Assembly: GCA_046350055.1 (NCBI GenBank)
Contig: JAXMBC010000001.1
Span: 3,224,001 to 3,288,000, forward strand
Reading direction: 5' to 3'
DNA length: 64,000 nucleotides
Source: JAEUIE01 sp046350055
GTDB taxonomy: Bacteria; Planctomycetota; Planctomycetia; Gemmatales; HRBIN36
A program made the translations under genes and the position numbers. The stretch's first letter is position 1. Every line of letters starts with the position of its first letter. Below the pieces are notes generated by a model, which made no database searches, was not told where the DNA came from, and worked only from the letters and a program-made list of their open reading frames with translations. Shown here piece after piece: positions 1 through 9,565 of this stretch.

Positions 1-1875
1 AGTGACCCCACGCATCTTACCCTAAGCTTTGTTCCAGATGGTACCGACGTGGGTGGTACGTCCAGCAATCTCTTCGCAACACTCAATCAAAAAGCGAGCA
101 CGACAGTCTGGCAGTCGGAAATTCTCCGGGCTGTTCAGAGCTGGGTGATTGCCGCAAATCTCAATGTAGGAATGGTGTCTGACAATGGTGCGCCTCTGGG
201 GACTGCAGAACCATTGGAAGGTATAGCACCGTTTGGAACGATTCGTATTGCTGCCAAGCCCATGGCCAGCAACATTCTTGCTATTGGCATTCCGCCTAAT
301 GAATTTGGCTCAAGTAGTTGGGCCGGTGACATCATTTTCAACAGTAATGCCAATCTGGTAGCTCAGCGCACCGATCTATACACCGTATTTCTGCATGAGG
401 TCGGGCATGCCCTTGGTGTTGGTCCATCGACGAACCCCGGTTCGGTGATGTACCAGCAGATTGTCGGCAAGCGTACTGGTCTGGCTGCGACGGATTACGC
501 TTCCATCCTTTCCCTGTATGGGACGCGCTTGCCTGACAGGAATGAAGTGAGCAAGAACAATGACAGTCTCAAGCAGGCAACTCGCATCGATTATGAAGAT
601 TCGGGAATTGACGCCTGGACCGGCAGCACACCGCTGATTGCATTTGGTGACATTACTCGCCTGACCGATGTTGACTACTATCAGTTCGAGAACATGGCAA
701 ACTATAGCGGGCCAATTCAGTTCCGTCTTGTTTCCACCGGGATCAGCCTTCTGAACGCAAAATTGACAGTGGTGGATGCAAAAGGCAAGACCGTCGCCGT
801 GGGCCAGCCTGCCAGTGGTGGCATGGAGGTCTCAGTCAATTTGCCTGCCAGTAAACCGGAGACAAAATACTATTTGCGTGTGGAAGCAGTTCCACTTTCT
901 CGCTTTACAGTTGGTCGTTTTGCGATAGTCATTACTCTTCCTGAGCAAAACACCATATCACCCGATCAAATTGATACGGTGATACGTGGCAGGTTTGATC
1001 AACTGGCAAGTGATGATCTGAGCAAACTGTTCTCCGTCAATCCTGATGATTCACTCTTCGAACAGGATGACTCCACCGACGACTCTTTTGCTCAGGCAAA
1101 CAGACTCATCGCAACTAATGCACTAGGAACCAGATTTCAGGCTATTGGCAGCCTGCAAGCTGCCGGTGACGTTGACTCCTATCGGCTGCGTCTTCCTAAA
1201 ATAGCTGCAAACAATCTGGCACAGATGACCATAACGGTGACGCCTTACATGGTGAATGGCGTCATGCCATCCATTCAGATATTTAACAAGAACCAGGTCC
1301 CCGTGCCATTCACCATTCTGAGCAATGGAAATGGCGTGTTCGTAGTGCAGGCTACAGGCCTCCGTTCGCTCGAAGATTATTTCATTCAAGTGATGAATCC
1401 CCCTGGTACCGGGAATGTGGGTAATTATCAGTTTGCGGTTAGAATGAGTGCTGTTGCCACGTTACAGGAAACCTTCGTCCAGGGTGACATTCCTTCCACT
1501 GGCGGGGTAGCTACACTGTATGTTGCTGATCCTCAAATGTTCCATTTGCTGCTTTCGACAAACAATGGTGTGGCTGTGACCATGACCATTGAAACACTCA
1601 GTGGCCAGCCTGTGTTCGCAATCACCAGCAACGGCTTGCCAACGAATGGTGTACCTGTGTTGCTGCAGCCAGGTGAATATCGCGTACGATTCACAACTGC
1701 TGGACTGTCGACTCGAGTGTTGTTGCGTGGTGATACAATCAGCGACCCAATCGGATCCGTAGTGGTCGATCCTAACCAAACGCCTCTCTACCGTCCCCCG
1801 GGATCCGGAACCAATAATTACCCGAATGGAACTGTGACGACGAAGCCTTTCCTGTTCTTGACTCTGACTCTGTAG
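1..1875 (+). CDS. Metzincin-like secreted protein with PPC-type repeats, 5' end missing
   Basis: The reading frame is open to the left edge of the window, so the true start lies outside; 624 residues are visible. A metzincin-type zinc motif HEVGHALG sits at visible residues 132-139 and is followed by a Met-turn (SVM, Met150). In matrixins the third ligand is a His six residues after the second; here that place (142) is Pro. Two later segments (about residues 205-300 and 375-480), each opening with a 'DVDYY/DVDSY' motif, resemble bacterial pre-peptidase C-terminal (PPC) beta-sandwich domains found in exported proteins. The role is probably extracellular. With the third zinc ligand gone, proteolytic activity is doubtful. 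It converges on the next gene with a 49-bp gap. Confidence 0.75.
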   Translation, partial: SDPTHLTLSFVPDGTDVGGTSSNLFATLNQKASTTVWQSEILRAVQSWVIAANLNVGMVSDNGAPLGTAEPLEGIAPFGTIRIAAKPMASNILAIGIPPNEFGSSSWAGDIIFNSNANLVAQRTDLYTVFLHEVGHALGVGPSTNPGSVMYQQIVGKRTGLAATDYASILSLYGTRLPDRNEVSKNNDSLKQATRIDYEDSGIDAWTGSTPLIAFGDITRLTDVDYYQFENMANYSGPIQFRLVSTGISLLNAKLTVVDAKGKTVAVGQPASGGMEVSVNLPASKPETKYYLRVEAVPLSRFTVGRFAIVITLPEQNTISPDQIDTVIRGRFDQLASDDLSKLFSVNPDDSLFEQDDSTDDSFAQANRLIATNALGTRFQAIGSLQAAGDVDSYRLRLPKIAANNLAQMTITVTPYMVNGVMPSIQIFNKNQVPVPFTILSNGNGVFVVQATGLRSLEDYFIQVMNPPGTGNVGNYQFAVRMSAVATLQETFVQGDIPSTGGVATLYVADPQMFHLLLSTNNGVAVTMTIETLSGQPVFAITSNGLPTNGVPVLLQPGEYRVRFTTAGLSTRVLLRGDTISDPIGSVVVDPNQTPLYRPPGSGTNNYPNGTVTTKPFLFLTLTL

Positions 1876-1924
1876 CTGGAACAGTATCAGGGAATTCGCT
1901 GTTGTGGCATATCCACATGAATGG

Positions 1925-3250
1925 TTACTTCAGCGAAACAGCGTTTTTCACCACCGCTTCGACGATGGTGCTGCCTAGTGTCTCGCCGTAGAAACTGATA
2001 GTCGCTTCGTAGCCGCCACGCTGGTACTCCTTGTCTGTCAGGATGTAACTTATCCATTCGTCGGCGAGGCCACCGATGACGACGTATTTTGCGCTTGTGG
2101 CATCAGCAACTTGTTTTTTGACGGACATACCCAGTTCCGCAATCATCTCGCCTGGTACACCAACGATTTGCAAATCGCCCAGCCGAACAGACAATGTTTG
2201 TGACTCGGTGGGGAACAGTGTCATCAACATGACATCCAGTCCCTTGTCGAGAATGCCATACTCCGCTCCACCGATCTTCATGAAGTCTTTGTGCTTCTTT
2301 CGCTGAGGCAGCGGGAAGGTCGCCCGACTCCAAGTGAGGAGTGGTGCTTCGCTAGTCGTAATCTTCTTCCATAGTTCATAGCCTTGAATGGCGACATCCC
2401 GTCCATAATCCTCTGCCTTTTCGTAGTTGGATTCACCGGAGTAATAGCGTGGTGTGGGGGATTGATCACCCTGTGCGCCGTTGGCAAACATCACTGTTAC
2501 ACCAGGCCCGATGAGACTTTCCAGAGAACGTTGCAGCGAGCCAGGCCAGTCGCCGGAAAAGAGCATGTCTTTGGGCGAAAGGAACGTGGGATGTGCAGAC
2601 CAGAAGACAAGGACCGCAAGAGGTTTGCCAGTTACTTCGTCAATGCGTGTCACGGTAAAGTCGGGATCTGTTGTTATTTGTCCACGACGGTTACGGCTCC
2701 AGCCGGCGAGTTGGATACGCCCGGTTCCAACTTTGACTGGCTTGAAGTCTTTGTTGGCCAGTTTTATCACGTCCACTAATTTGGTAACGACATGATCGAA
2801 GGCAGCCTGCTGAAAAACTCCAATCTGCGGAATGCGGAAGATGTTCTTGGGATGTAGTGCAAAGAGGTCGAAACTCGTGTGAGTGTGGCTCGGAAGTATC
2901 ATTACCTCATCGATAGAAACGGAATCGCTTTTGAGCCTGGCTATCACGGCTTGGCGAACAGGGGGCGGAAAGCAAAGCGAATCGGCAGTAATGATCGCAA
3001 GTCGCCTGGTTCCATCGTTCAACACGACACACTTGAGCCAGACCCTGTCATGCACTCCTTCGGCGGGCTTGCTCATGCGTGCCCCGTAGCCACCCAGTGT
3101 TGCTTTCATCGCAAGAGGAGGTGTCAGGTCTACCCGTGCTACACCAGCAGAAAGCGATTTCTCTTGAGCAACGACGATGATCGGATGAAGCATGATCCAC
3201 AGAGAGAGGAGCAAGAGTCGCATAACGGAGTTCCTGGAGGGAACTGACAT
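1925..3250 (-). CDS. Neutral/alkaline ceramidase-like secreted protein
   Basis: The 441-residue product begins with a signal peptide (basic start, then LLLLSLWIMLHPIIVVAQ) and continues with the N-terminal signature of the neutral/alkaline ceramidase family: 'AGVARVDLTPP', then 'GGYGAR', 'LPSHTHT' and 'FANGAQGDQSP', where family members place zinc-binding and catalytic residues. True ceramidases are usually 650 residues or more, so this is the shorter bacterial form that lacks the C-terminal domain. It may hydrolyse an amide in a membrane lipid outside the cytoplasm; the substrate cannot be told from sequence. An AGGA motif precedes the ATG at 3250; a second ATG at 3223 is also possible. It lies 14 bp downstream of the CotH-like gene on the same strand, probably in one transcript. 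Confidence 0.8.
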   Translation of the reverse strand: MSVPSRNSVMRLLLLSLWIMLHPIIVVAQEKSLSAGVARVDLTPPLAMKATLGGYGARMSKPAEGVHDRVWLKCVVLNDGTRRLAIITADSLCFPPPVRQAVIARLKSDSVSIDEVMILPSHTHTSFDLFALHPKNIFRIPQIGVFQQAAFDHVVTKLVDVIKLANKDFKPVKVGTGRIQLAGWSRNRRGQITTDPDFTVTRIDEVTGKPLAVLVFWSAHPTFLSPKDMLFSGDWPGSLQRSLESLIGPGVTVMFANGAQGDQSPTPRYYSGESNYEKAEDYGRDVAIQGYELWKKITTSEAPLLTWSRATFPLPQRKKHKDFMKIGGAEYGILDKGLDVMLMTLFPTESQTLSVRLGDLQIVGVPGEMIAELGMSVKKQVADATSAKYVVIGGLADEWISYILTDKEYQRGGYEATISFYGETLGSTIVEAVVKNAVSLK

Positions 3251-3264
3251 TATATATCCTGCAT

Positions 3265-4845
3265 TTACTTCCGTACCTTGATGATCCGCAGCGAATCTTC
3301 CTTGAACTGGACAGTGCCGGAAGTGCCTCGCAGTTCTGCTACCAGTTCCACTTCCTGACTGGGCTGATCGATCGTGAATTCAAATGAGATCAGCTTCCAA
3401 TCACAGGTGCCTACCAGACTGTTGGTGCGTTCTCGCCCCGAAATGCGAAGTCCGGCACCAAGGCCACTGGAATCTTTCGTAGATTGTATATTCTCTGCTT
3501 TAGCCATGGCGGCGAAACGGTAAGTGCCGGCAGGTAATGTTATTCGTGAACGCCAGGAAGCAATCGTGCGTCCGTCAGGAGCCGCTGTGATCGACAGGCT
3601 TCGAGGCTGGCCTGCTGGCACCAGTCGTTCCAGTTTGGCATTGGTCTCACGTCGCTCTTCCCAGTTGGGTACGACGGCAATTCCGTTGGCATCGAACAAA
3701 AACGGTTTGGGATCCTGAACAGCGTTCAGTTTCTCCAGTACAACCGCCCGGTTCTTTATCCGTTCTTTCAGGCCATTCGCCTGATTGACAAATTCGATGG
3801 CAGCCTGCTTGTTCCATGCCGCGATGACAGGTTGAATCCGTTTCACCAGTTCATCGATACGCTGGTGGAATTTGGTTGCTGGTACGAACAGAGGCATCAT
3901 CTCATTGATCCGTTCCCTATAGCGTACCCGCCACGCAGGGTTCTTCATTACCTCGCTCGCTACCAGGGCTTGCGGTACATGAAGGATGGGATAGTTGGGG
4001 TCACCGAACATCTGATCCATGCCATGGGGAATGAACACTGCTTTCTTGCTCTTGGGGTCGAAGTAAACGCGGTAATTGTTCCGCTGCTGGCAGTATCCAT
4101 CCCAGTGACAGAGCATGTGTTCCAATGCCATAAAGGTGATGAACCGTTCCACGTCGAGAAGTTCGTCCATCCGTTTCCATCGCAATTCCTGGTTAGGTTC
4201 GCGACAGGCTTTCACGAGTTCCTTGAGATCCTTCCGATCCTCTGCCCCTTCACCATTCATGAGTTTGAGGTTCGCGTCGATTTCCTGAAGAAAACCACCG
4301 TCATACAGGTTGCCACTGGGGTTGTCGAAATAACGTTTCAGAAATGTCTTGTTGTAGCCTTCCTTTAAAACGTAAAAGCCTAGGTCGCGGCCATTGAGTG
4401 TTACAAAACAATGCGTCGTACGGGCCGTGGGGACATTCTGTGCAAGGTAAAGTTCACCACAGATCAACTCAGAGAGAAAGGAGCCATCCTGCACTGAGTT
4501 GTTCAAGTGGATCTTGTCGAGGTCGTGGAATTTCTGCTTCTTGAACTTGTTAAAGTTGAGGGACAGGGCAGGGCGGTCGTCGAACGGCCGAAAGCTGCCT
4601 GCTGCTCCCTTCAGATGGATGCCTACATCTTCATAGCGGGTCTTGTTGTCTTCGATCACGGTGCATTTGACATACTCGCGATCCTTCTGTCGCAGCTTGT
4701 CCAACTCTATCTTGCTGATTTCGATTTTAATCTTGGGAATCGTGCCATGGGTAAAGAACGTATCACTGGCGTCTTTGACCTTTGGTGTTTGAGCCGTTGA
4801 GGCAAGTGGTGTTAGCAGCAGGAAGGCGAAAACGAAGCAACGCAT
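3265..4845 (-). CDS. CotH-like protein kinase family, secreted
   Basis: A 526-residue protein with a signal peptide (MRCFVFAFLLLTPLASTAQ). The central part matches the CotH family: an early 'GIHLKGAAGSFR' segment, then 'HWDGYCQQRNNYRVY' and 'FIPHGMDQMFGD', which correspond to the CotH catalytic loop and the metal-binding Asp. CotH of Bacillus phosphorylates spore-coat proteins; the planctomycete homologues are numerous and of unknown target. The C-terminal ~130 residues look like a carbohydrate-binding or jelly-roll domain. I chose the ATG at 4845 because GGAG lies six bases upstream; an in-frame ATG at 4866 lacks this. It is the first gene of a pair with the ceramidase-like gene. Confidence 0.82.
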   Translation of the reverse strand: MRCFVFAFLLLTPLASTAQTPKVKDASDTFFTHGTIPKIKIEISKIELDKLRQKDREYVKCTVIEDNKTRYEDVGIHLKGAAGSFRPFDDRPALSLNFNKFKKQKFHDLDKIHLNNSVQDGSFLSELICGELYLAQNVPTARTTHCFVTLNGRDLGFYVLKEGYNKTFLKRYFDNPSGNLYDGGFLQEIDANLKLMNGEGAEDRKDLKELVKACREPNQELRWKRMDELLDVERFITFMALEHMLCHWDGYCQQRNNYRVYFDPKSKKAVFIPHGMDQMFGDPNYPILHVPQALVASEVMKNPAWRVRYRERINEMMPLFVPATKFHQRIDELVKRIQPVIAAWNKQAAIEFVNQANGLKERIKNRAVVLEKLNAVQDPKPFLFDANGIAVVPNWEERRETNAKLERLVPAGQPRSLSITAAPDGRTIASWRSRITLPAGTYRFAAMAKAENIQSTKDSSGLGAGLRISGRERTNSLVGTCDWKLISFEFTIDQPSQEVELVAELRGTSGTVQFKEDSLRIIKVRK

Positions 4846-5046
4846 GGGCTGCTCCAGGAAGGACATACATCATTACGATAGGAACTGTCTGGAGAATGGC
4901 TCTGTTACTGTAAATGAAGAATTGAAACTCACGCACCCTCTTCAGCTTTCCCAGATTGCCAGTTCGTTATCTACTCCGCTTGCCTGTTCTTGCCATCTTT
5001 GTTACATCTAAGACCTCAATTAGCTTTGCATGCCAGGGAAGGCATC

Positions 5047-7188
5047 ATGAACAACTTCTTCCGCGCCCTGCACTTTGCTTGGCCTTTTCGTTGGCAGTTC
5101 ATTTCATCGGTGCTGTGCGCCTGTGTGGTGGCGCTGCTCTGGGGTGCCAACTTCACGGCAATCTATCCGTTTCTGAAGATTCTCACGGAAAAGAAGCCAC
5201 CGCAGCAGTGGACAATGGAGCAGATCGAAACCAACGAGAAAGACATTGCCAAAATAAACGATTCGCTCAGTAAATTGCAGGAAGAGCAGGCCAAGCTACT
5301 AGCTTCCCAGCCAAGCACCGAGCGAGATAAAAAGCTCGCCGGTATTTCAGGCAAAATATCTGAAGACCAGAGCAACCTGGCGGATGCTGAACGGCGAAAC
5401 TACTGGACATGGAAGCTGAAGCGGTTTGTCGACATTTACTGCCCGACGGATCCATTTCAGATGCTGATCATCATTCTCGGGCTTGTCCTGGTAGGCGTTG
5501 CCATCAAAGGTGTCTTTGATTTTCTTCAGGAAACGTTAGTTGCCAGTTTCGTCTACAACACCATCTTCTCCCTTCGGAACAGGCTGTATCGTCAGGTGCT
5601 CAGGCAGGATGTGAAGCAGTTCAATGAAGAGGGTGCAGCAAGCCTGATGTCCCGCTTCACGACGGATTCCGAAGCCATGGGGCAAGGTATCCGGGCTCTC
5701 GGCGGCAAACTCGTGGTAGAACCACTCAAAGCCATCGTCTGCATCGTTCTGGCATGTTACATCAGTTGGCGATTGACATTGGTATTTCTCATTCTCGTCC
5801 CGATTGCGGCGTTCTTTATGAACTGGGTTGGCAAAACCATGCGACTGGCTGGTCGCAAAGTGCTCGCGAGCATGGCCAGTCTCTCCAAGATTCTGCAGGA
5901 AGGCATCCAGGGTATACAAGTTGTCAAAGCCTTTACTGGCGAACCTCATGAACGTCGGCGACTTATCATCGGCGGCAAGGACTACATGAAGAAGGGTATG
6001 AAAGTTGTCCGTTTCGAGTCGAGCACAGATCCCATCATGGAGTTCATGGCAGTTGCTGCGGTGTGCGGTGCTCTTACGCTAGGTACCTATCTCGTCATAA
6101 CGGGACAGGAACGTGTCTTTGATCAGCGGGTGATGAATCAACAGTTGGAATCCTCCAGTTTGCTGACGCTGTATGTGCTGCTTGTTGCTACAGCTGAACC
6201 GCTGCGTAAGCTTTCCAATGTCTTCAGTCGGGTGCAAAGCGCAACAGCGGCAGCCGATCGTATCTACGAAATCATGGATCGACAGCCACGAGTCGAACCG
6301 AATATACGAGCGCCTAAGCTGCCACGGCACCATATTTCAATCGAATTTCATGATGTCTGTTTCGGCTATTCACCGGAAAGACCAGTGCTCAATCACGTGA
6401 GTTTTACCATTCAACACGGTGAAACGGTTGCTGTGGTAGGGCGGAATGGCTGTGGCAAGAGCACGCTGATGAGCCTGTTGAGTCGTTTCTACGATCCAGA
6501 TTACGGCACTGTCCAGATTGATGGAGTTAATATCCGTAATGTGCAGCTTCGTAGTCTGCGGAAGCAACTGGGTTATGTAACTCAGCACACGGTTCTTTTT
6601 GACGACACCATTCGCAACAACATTTCCTATGGCACGCATGGCCACACAGCAGAGGAAATTGAAGCAGCAGCGCGGAAGGCGTTTGCACATGAGTTTATCA
6701 TGATGCTTCCCAAGGGCTATGACACGCGAGTCGGAGAGATGGGTAATTCGCTATCAGGAGGTCAACGACAGCGAATCGCCCTGGCCCGCGCAATCCTGCG
6801 TGATCCAGCCATTCTGATTCTGGATGAAGCAACCAGCGCTGCAGATGCCGAAAGCGAACAGGTGATTCATGATGCACTCGAGCACTTTGTCGTTGGCCGA
6901 ACGACGTTCCTGATTACACATCGTGCCAGTTCTCTGAAGATTGCTGATCGCATCATTATGATGAATCAGGGGAATATCGAAGCCATCGGTACACACGATG
7001 AGTTGATGAAGAACTCGGAGAGCTATCGTCGACTTCAAGAGGCACTGGGAAACAAGTGGACCGATACAACAGCAACTGTTGTCAAGAGCGATGCAGAGAA
7101 GGCCAGTTCAACTGCATCCGTCGTGAATCATGAAGTCAAACCATTGGTATTACCTGTGCCTCCTGATGAGGTCAGTAAGGCAGCGTAA
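5047..7188 (+). CDS. ABC exporter, fused permease and ATPase (MsbA-like)
   Basis: A 713-residue half-transporter. The membrane part starts with a TM helix (about 17-42), followed by a long charged stretch (about 50-125) rich in Glu, Lys and Gln with coiled-coil character, before TM2 at about 140. This insertion between TM1 and TM2 is unusual; it should face the periplasm. The ATPase domain has Walker A 'GRNGCGKST' (about 464), the signature 'LSGGQRQR' (about 568), and Walker B 'ILILDEATS'. Exporters of this type flip lipids or lipid-linked glycans. The start at 5047 has a GGAAGG-like site just upstream. The neighbouring glycosyltransferase 32 bp downstream suggests a shared role in envelope glycolipid assembly. 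Confidence 0.9.
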   Translation: MNNFFRALHFAWPFRWQFISSVLCACVVALLWGANFTAIYPFLKILTEKKPPQQWTMEQIETNEKDIAKINDSLSKLQEEQAKLLASQPSTERDKKLAGISGKISEDQSNLADAERRNYWTWKLKRFVDIYCPTDPFQMLIIILGLVLVGVAIKGVFDFLQETLVASFVYNTIFSLRNRLYRQVLRQDVKQFNEEGAASLMSRFTTDSEAMGQGIRALGGKLVVEPLKAIVCIVLACYISWRLTLVFLILVPIAAFFMNWVGKTMRLAGRKVLASMASLSKILQEGIQGIQVVKAFTGEPHERRRLIIGGKDYMKKGMKVVRFESSTDPIMEFMAVAAVCGALTLGTYLVITGQERVFDQRVMNQQLESSSLLTLYVLLVATAEPLRKLSNVFSRVQSATAAADRIYEIMDRQPRVEPNIRAPKLPRHHISIEFHDVCFGYSPERPVLNHVSFTIQHGETVAVVGRNGCGKSTLMSLLSRFYDPDYGTVQIDGVNIRNVQLRSLRKQLGYVTQHTVLFDDTIRNNISYGTHGHTAEEIEAAARKAFAHEFIMMLPKGYDTRVGEMGNSLSGGQRQRIALARAILRDPAILILDEATSAADAESEQVIHDALEHFVVGRTTFLITHRASSLKIADRIIMMNQGNIEAIGTHDELMKNSESYRRLQEALGNKWTDTTATVVKSDAEKASSTASVVNHEVKPLVLPVPPDEVSKAA

Positions 7189-7220
7189 GTTGCAATTCCA
7201 ATCCTTTGGAGAAGCACGCC

Positions 7221-8756
7221 ATGCGTGCTCTGGCTGTGCGTCAAGCTATTGCAGTGCTACTGCTGGGTGTCCTTCTCTTTTTCCTGACCTTCTATGGGTT
7301 GGGGGAACGTGAATTATGGAGCAGTCACGAAGGTCGTGCCGCGCAGGATGCACAGACGATTCTAGATGGTGGCGATTGGCGGTTGCCCCGATTGTTTGAT
7401 GGCCGACCGGAATTGCAGAAACCACCACTCTATTACTGGTTGACGGCAGGGTTCGGCTGGTTACGTGGAAGAGTTGATGAGGTGGCAGTAAGACTGCCTG
7501 CGGCACTCGCCTGCATTCTGTCCATGTTTGCCTTGTTGATATTGTGCCGGCTGTCCCGTTCCAGCACCGATTCTGTTTCGAGTAATGAACAAACAAGGAT
7601 GGGCATGCTATGCATGCTGATCCTCTGCACGATGATCCACTTTACCTGGATGAGTCGTGTCGGTCGAATTGATATGCCACTGACAGCGGCATGTTCCTGG
7701 TGCATCACAGGATTTCTGCGAGGCCAGGGGGCTGCGGGCTGGAAGCGTTCTTGCTGGTATCTGCTGGGCTATTTGTCTCTTGCAGCAGGACTGATGCTGA
7801 AAGGACCGATTGCCATAGTGCTTGTTGGATTGGTGCTTGGACCATTTCTGCTCTACCAGGCATGGAGAGATCGTATCAGCCTTCGATCAATACTGTTATC
7901 GACGGTATGGGGTTTGCCCCTTGTAGCTGTACTCATTCTGCCCTGGGTTCTTTGGGTGAATGCAGTGACGGAGGGACAATTCATCCAGGAATTCTTCATC
8001 AAGCACAACATGCAGCGTGGATTCGGAGGGGATGAACAACTCGATGGCCACATACATCCATGGTACTTTTATCTTTGGAGACTATGGCTGGATACTGCTC
8101 CGTGGAGCTTGTTATTGCCTGCAGCATTATACACATGGTATGCGTTGCCTAAACGGCCGATGTTACCGCTGCTGGGGTTGTGGTGGTTCAGCTCGATCGT
8201 CATTGCGCTCAGTTGCCTGCAATACAAACGGGCTGACTATCTGCTACCAGCTTATCCGGGACTGGCATTGTTTCTGGGTTGGACAGTAACACATTGGTTA
8301 GCTCACTGGGAACCGCTGCGAGTGAAATTTGCCTGGCGAATGGGACTTGCGACTGTTGTCTGTCTGGGAATGGGCTGGATCAGTTACGTCTCATGGATCC
8401 TGCCTCGATTGGAACCAGGTCGCTCACTAGGATCATTTGCCAGGACAGTCAGAGAATACCTGCCAGCGCCAGGGCAAGTGATTCTGTTTCGTGTCGATTC
8501 GCACCATCTCAACTGGGAGTTGGGCAAGAAAACCGAACGCATCTGGGAATGGGAGAACCTGGGGTGGTGGGCGACAAGGCCAATGCCAATCTATGTAGTG
8601 ATGCCCGCACGTTATGCCGCTGAGTGTGCAAAGGAACTGCCAGAAGGAAAACTCTATCCCCTGGCGAGGACCACCGATGGACAGCCCGAACACGACTTGC
8701 CTCTTGTCCTGCTCGTGAATGAGCAATTGCCTGCCACACGACTTGCGAATCGCTGA
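7221..8756 (+). CDS. GT39/ArnT-like membrane glycosyltransferase
   Basis: A 511-residue polytopic membrane protein. It shows the family features of ArnT/PMT-type (GT-C fold) transferases: after TM1 comes 'LGERELWSSHEGRAAQ', with the acidic catalytic loop (E..W..DE/HEGR), then 'PPLYYWLTAGF', which matches the conserved 'KPPLxYWL' motif. These enzymes use a polyprenyl-phosphate sugar to glycosylate lipid or protein on the outer face of the membrane. About ten to twelve hydrophobic helices follow, and a soluble C-terminal part lies at about 400-511. The ATG at 7221 is preceded by GGAG. It probably forms an operon with the ABC exporter. Confidence 0.85.
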   Translation: MRALAVRQAIAVLLLGVLLFFLTFYGLGERELWSSHEGRAAQDAQTILDGGDWRLPRLFDGRPELQKPPLYYWLTAGFGWLRGRVDEVAVRLPAALACILSMFALLILCRLSRSSTDSVSSNEQTRMGMLCMLILCTMIHFTWMSRVGRIDMPLTAACSWCITGFLRGQGAAGWKRSCWYLLGYLSLAAGLMLKGPIAIVLVGLVLGPFLLYQAWRDRISLRSILLSTVWGLPLVAVLILPWVLWVNAVTEGQFIQEFFIKHNMQRGFGGDEQLDGHIHPWYFYLWRLWLDTAPWSLLLPAALYTWYALPKRPMLPLLGLWWFSSIVIALSCLQYKRADYLLPAYPGLALFLGWTVTHWLAHWEPLRVKFAWRMGLATVVCLGMGWISYVSWILPRLEPGRSLGSFARTVREYLPAPGQVILFRVDSHHLNWELGKKTERIWEWENLGWWATRPMPIYVVMPARYAAECAKELPEGKLYPLARTTDGQPEHDLPLVLLVNEQLPATRLANR

Positions 8757-8869
8757 AGCTGAGGGCAGAAGTTCATCCTGGAAAAACTGAAATAATACTG
8801 TCACACATCGTGATCTTCCCGGTACAGGGTGGTGTCGAAGCCAACTTAAACCCTAACCAGGAGAATCAC

Positions 8870-9514
8870 ATGACTACGCTTCGCTTGTTTGCACTTTCAC
8901 TCGTATCCGTGGGTCTGCTTGCTACCGCAGCAATGGCGCAGGAAGAATCAACCAAGCCCGCTGTTCAAGGACCTGATAGTTTCCTCAGTGATGCCGGTTC
9001 AGCACCGCCAGCAACTACAAAAAAGACGGTGAAAACCAGTAAGCCTGCCACTAACAAACCAGCGTCCAACGCACCTGCGATTCAAACTTCTCCGCGTCTG
9101 GAATCCATGCTCAAAGAAATGGGCGTCAACTTTGAGAAGAAGGTAGATACCCAGGCTGGCGTGGAGTACTTTGTGGTGCGAGATTATGGAGCTGAAAACT
9201 ACACGTTCGATCTGGAAGAAAGCAAAAGCAGGAACTACGTATGGGTGAATTTCCCCTGCACCAAAGCACCGGAATCAGGGGTACCTGCTGAGATGATGGA
9301 AAAGATGCTGGCAGAGAACAATAACATGGCAACGAGCTTCTTTTCGTACTACGCCAAAACACGCATGATCTTCTTGAAAACACCTCTCGCGAACAGCACG
9401 CTGGATGCCAAGACGCTCAAGTCCTCGCTGAACTGGATCGTAAAGGACGCTTCACGTACACGTAACCTGTGGGATTCCAGCAAGTGGAACACAGCGAACG
9501 GTGAGGATAAATAA
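8870..9514 (+). CDS. Small secreted protein, unknown function
   Basis: A 214-residue protein with a clear signal peptide (MTTLRLFALSLVSVGLLATAAMAQ), a Pro/Ala/Lys/Thr-rich linker at about 30-70, and a folded C-terminal domain of about 140 residues with the shape of a bacterial YbjN/sensory-type alpha-beta domain ('YFVVRDYGAENYTFDLEE...', 'VWVNFPC'). I do not recognise the family with certainty. AGGAG lies nine bases before the ATG at 8870. It has its own leader region, about 110 bp after the glycosyltransferase, and ends at a strong hairpin shared with the convergent Hsp70-like gene. Confidence 0.7.
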   Translation: MTTLRLFALSLVSVGLLATAAMAQEESTKPAVQGPDSFLSDAGSAPPATTKKTVKTSKPATNKPASNAPAIQTSPRLESMLKEMGVNFEKKVDTQAGVEYFVVRDYGAENYTFDLEESKSRNYVWVNFPCTKAPESGVPAEMMEKMLAENNNMATSFFSYYAKTRMIFLKTPLANSTLDAKTLKSSLNWIVKDASRTRNLWDSSKWNTANGEDK

Positions 9515-9535
9515 CTGTAATCGCATCGTGCTGCT

Positions 9536-9561
9536 CCCCTTGCCCTTCGCTGGGTGAGGGG
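9536..9561. terminator. Hairpin terminator between convergent genes
   Basis: Stem CCCCTTGCCC / GGGTGAGGGG with a six-base loop TTCGCT. The stem is fully paired if two G-T pairs are allowed. On the plus strand an AT-rich stretch with four T follows. It lies between the stop codons of two convergent genes and could serve both. Confidence 0.6.
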
Positions 9562-9565
9562 ATTG

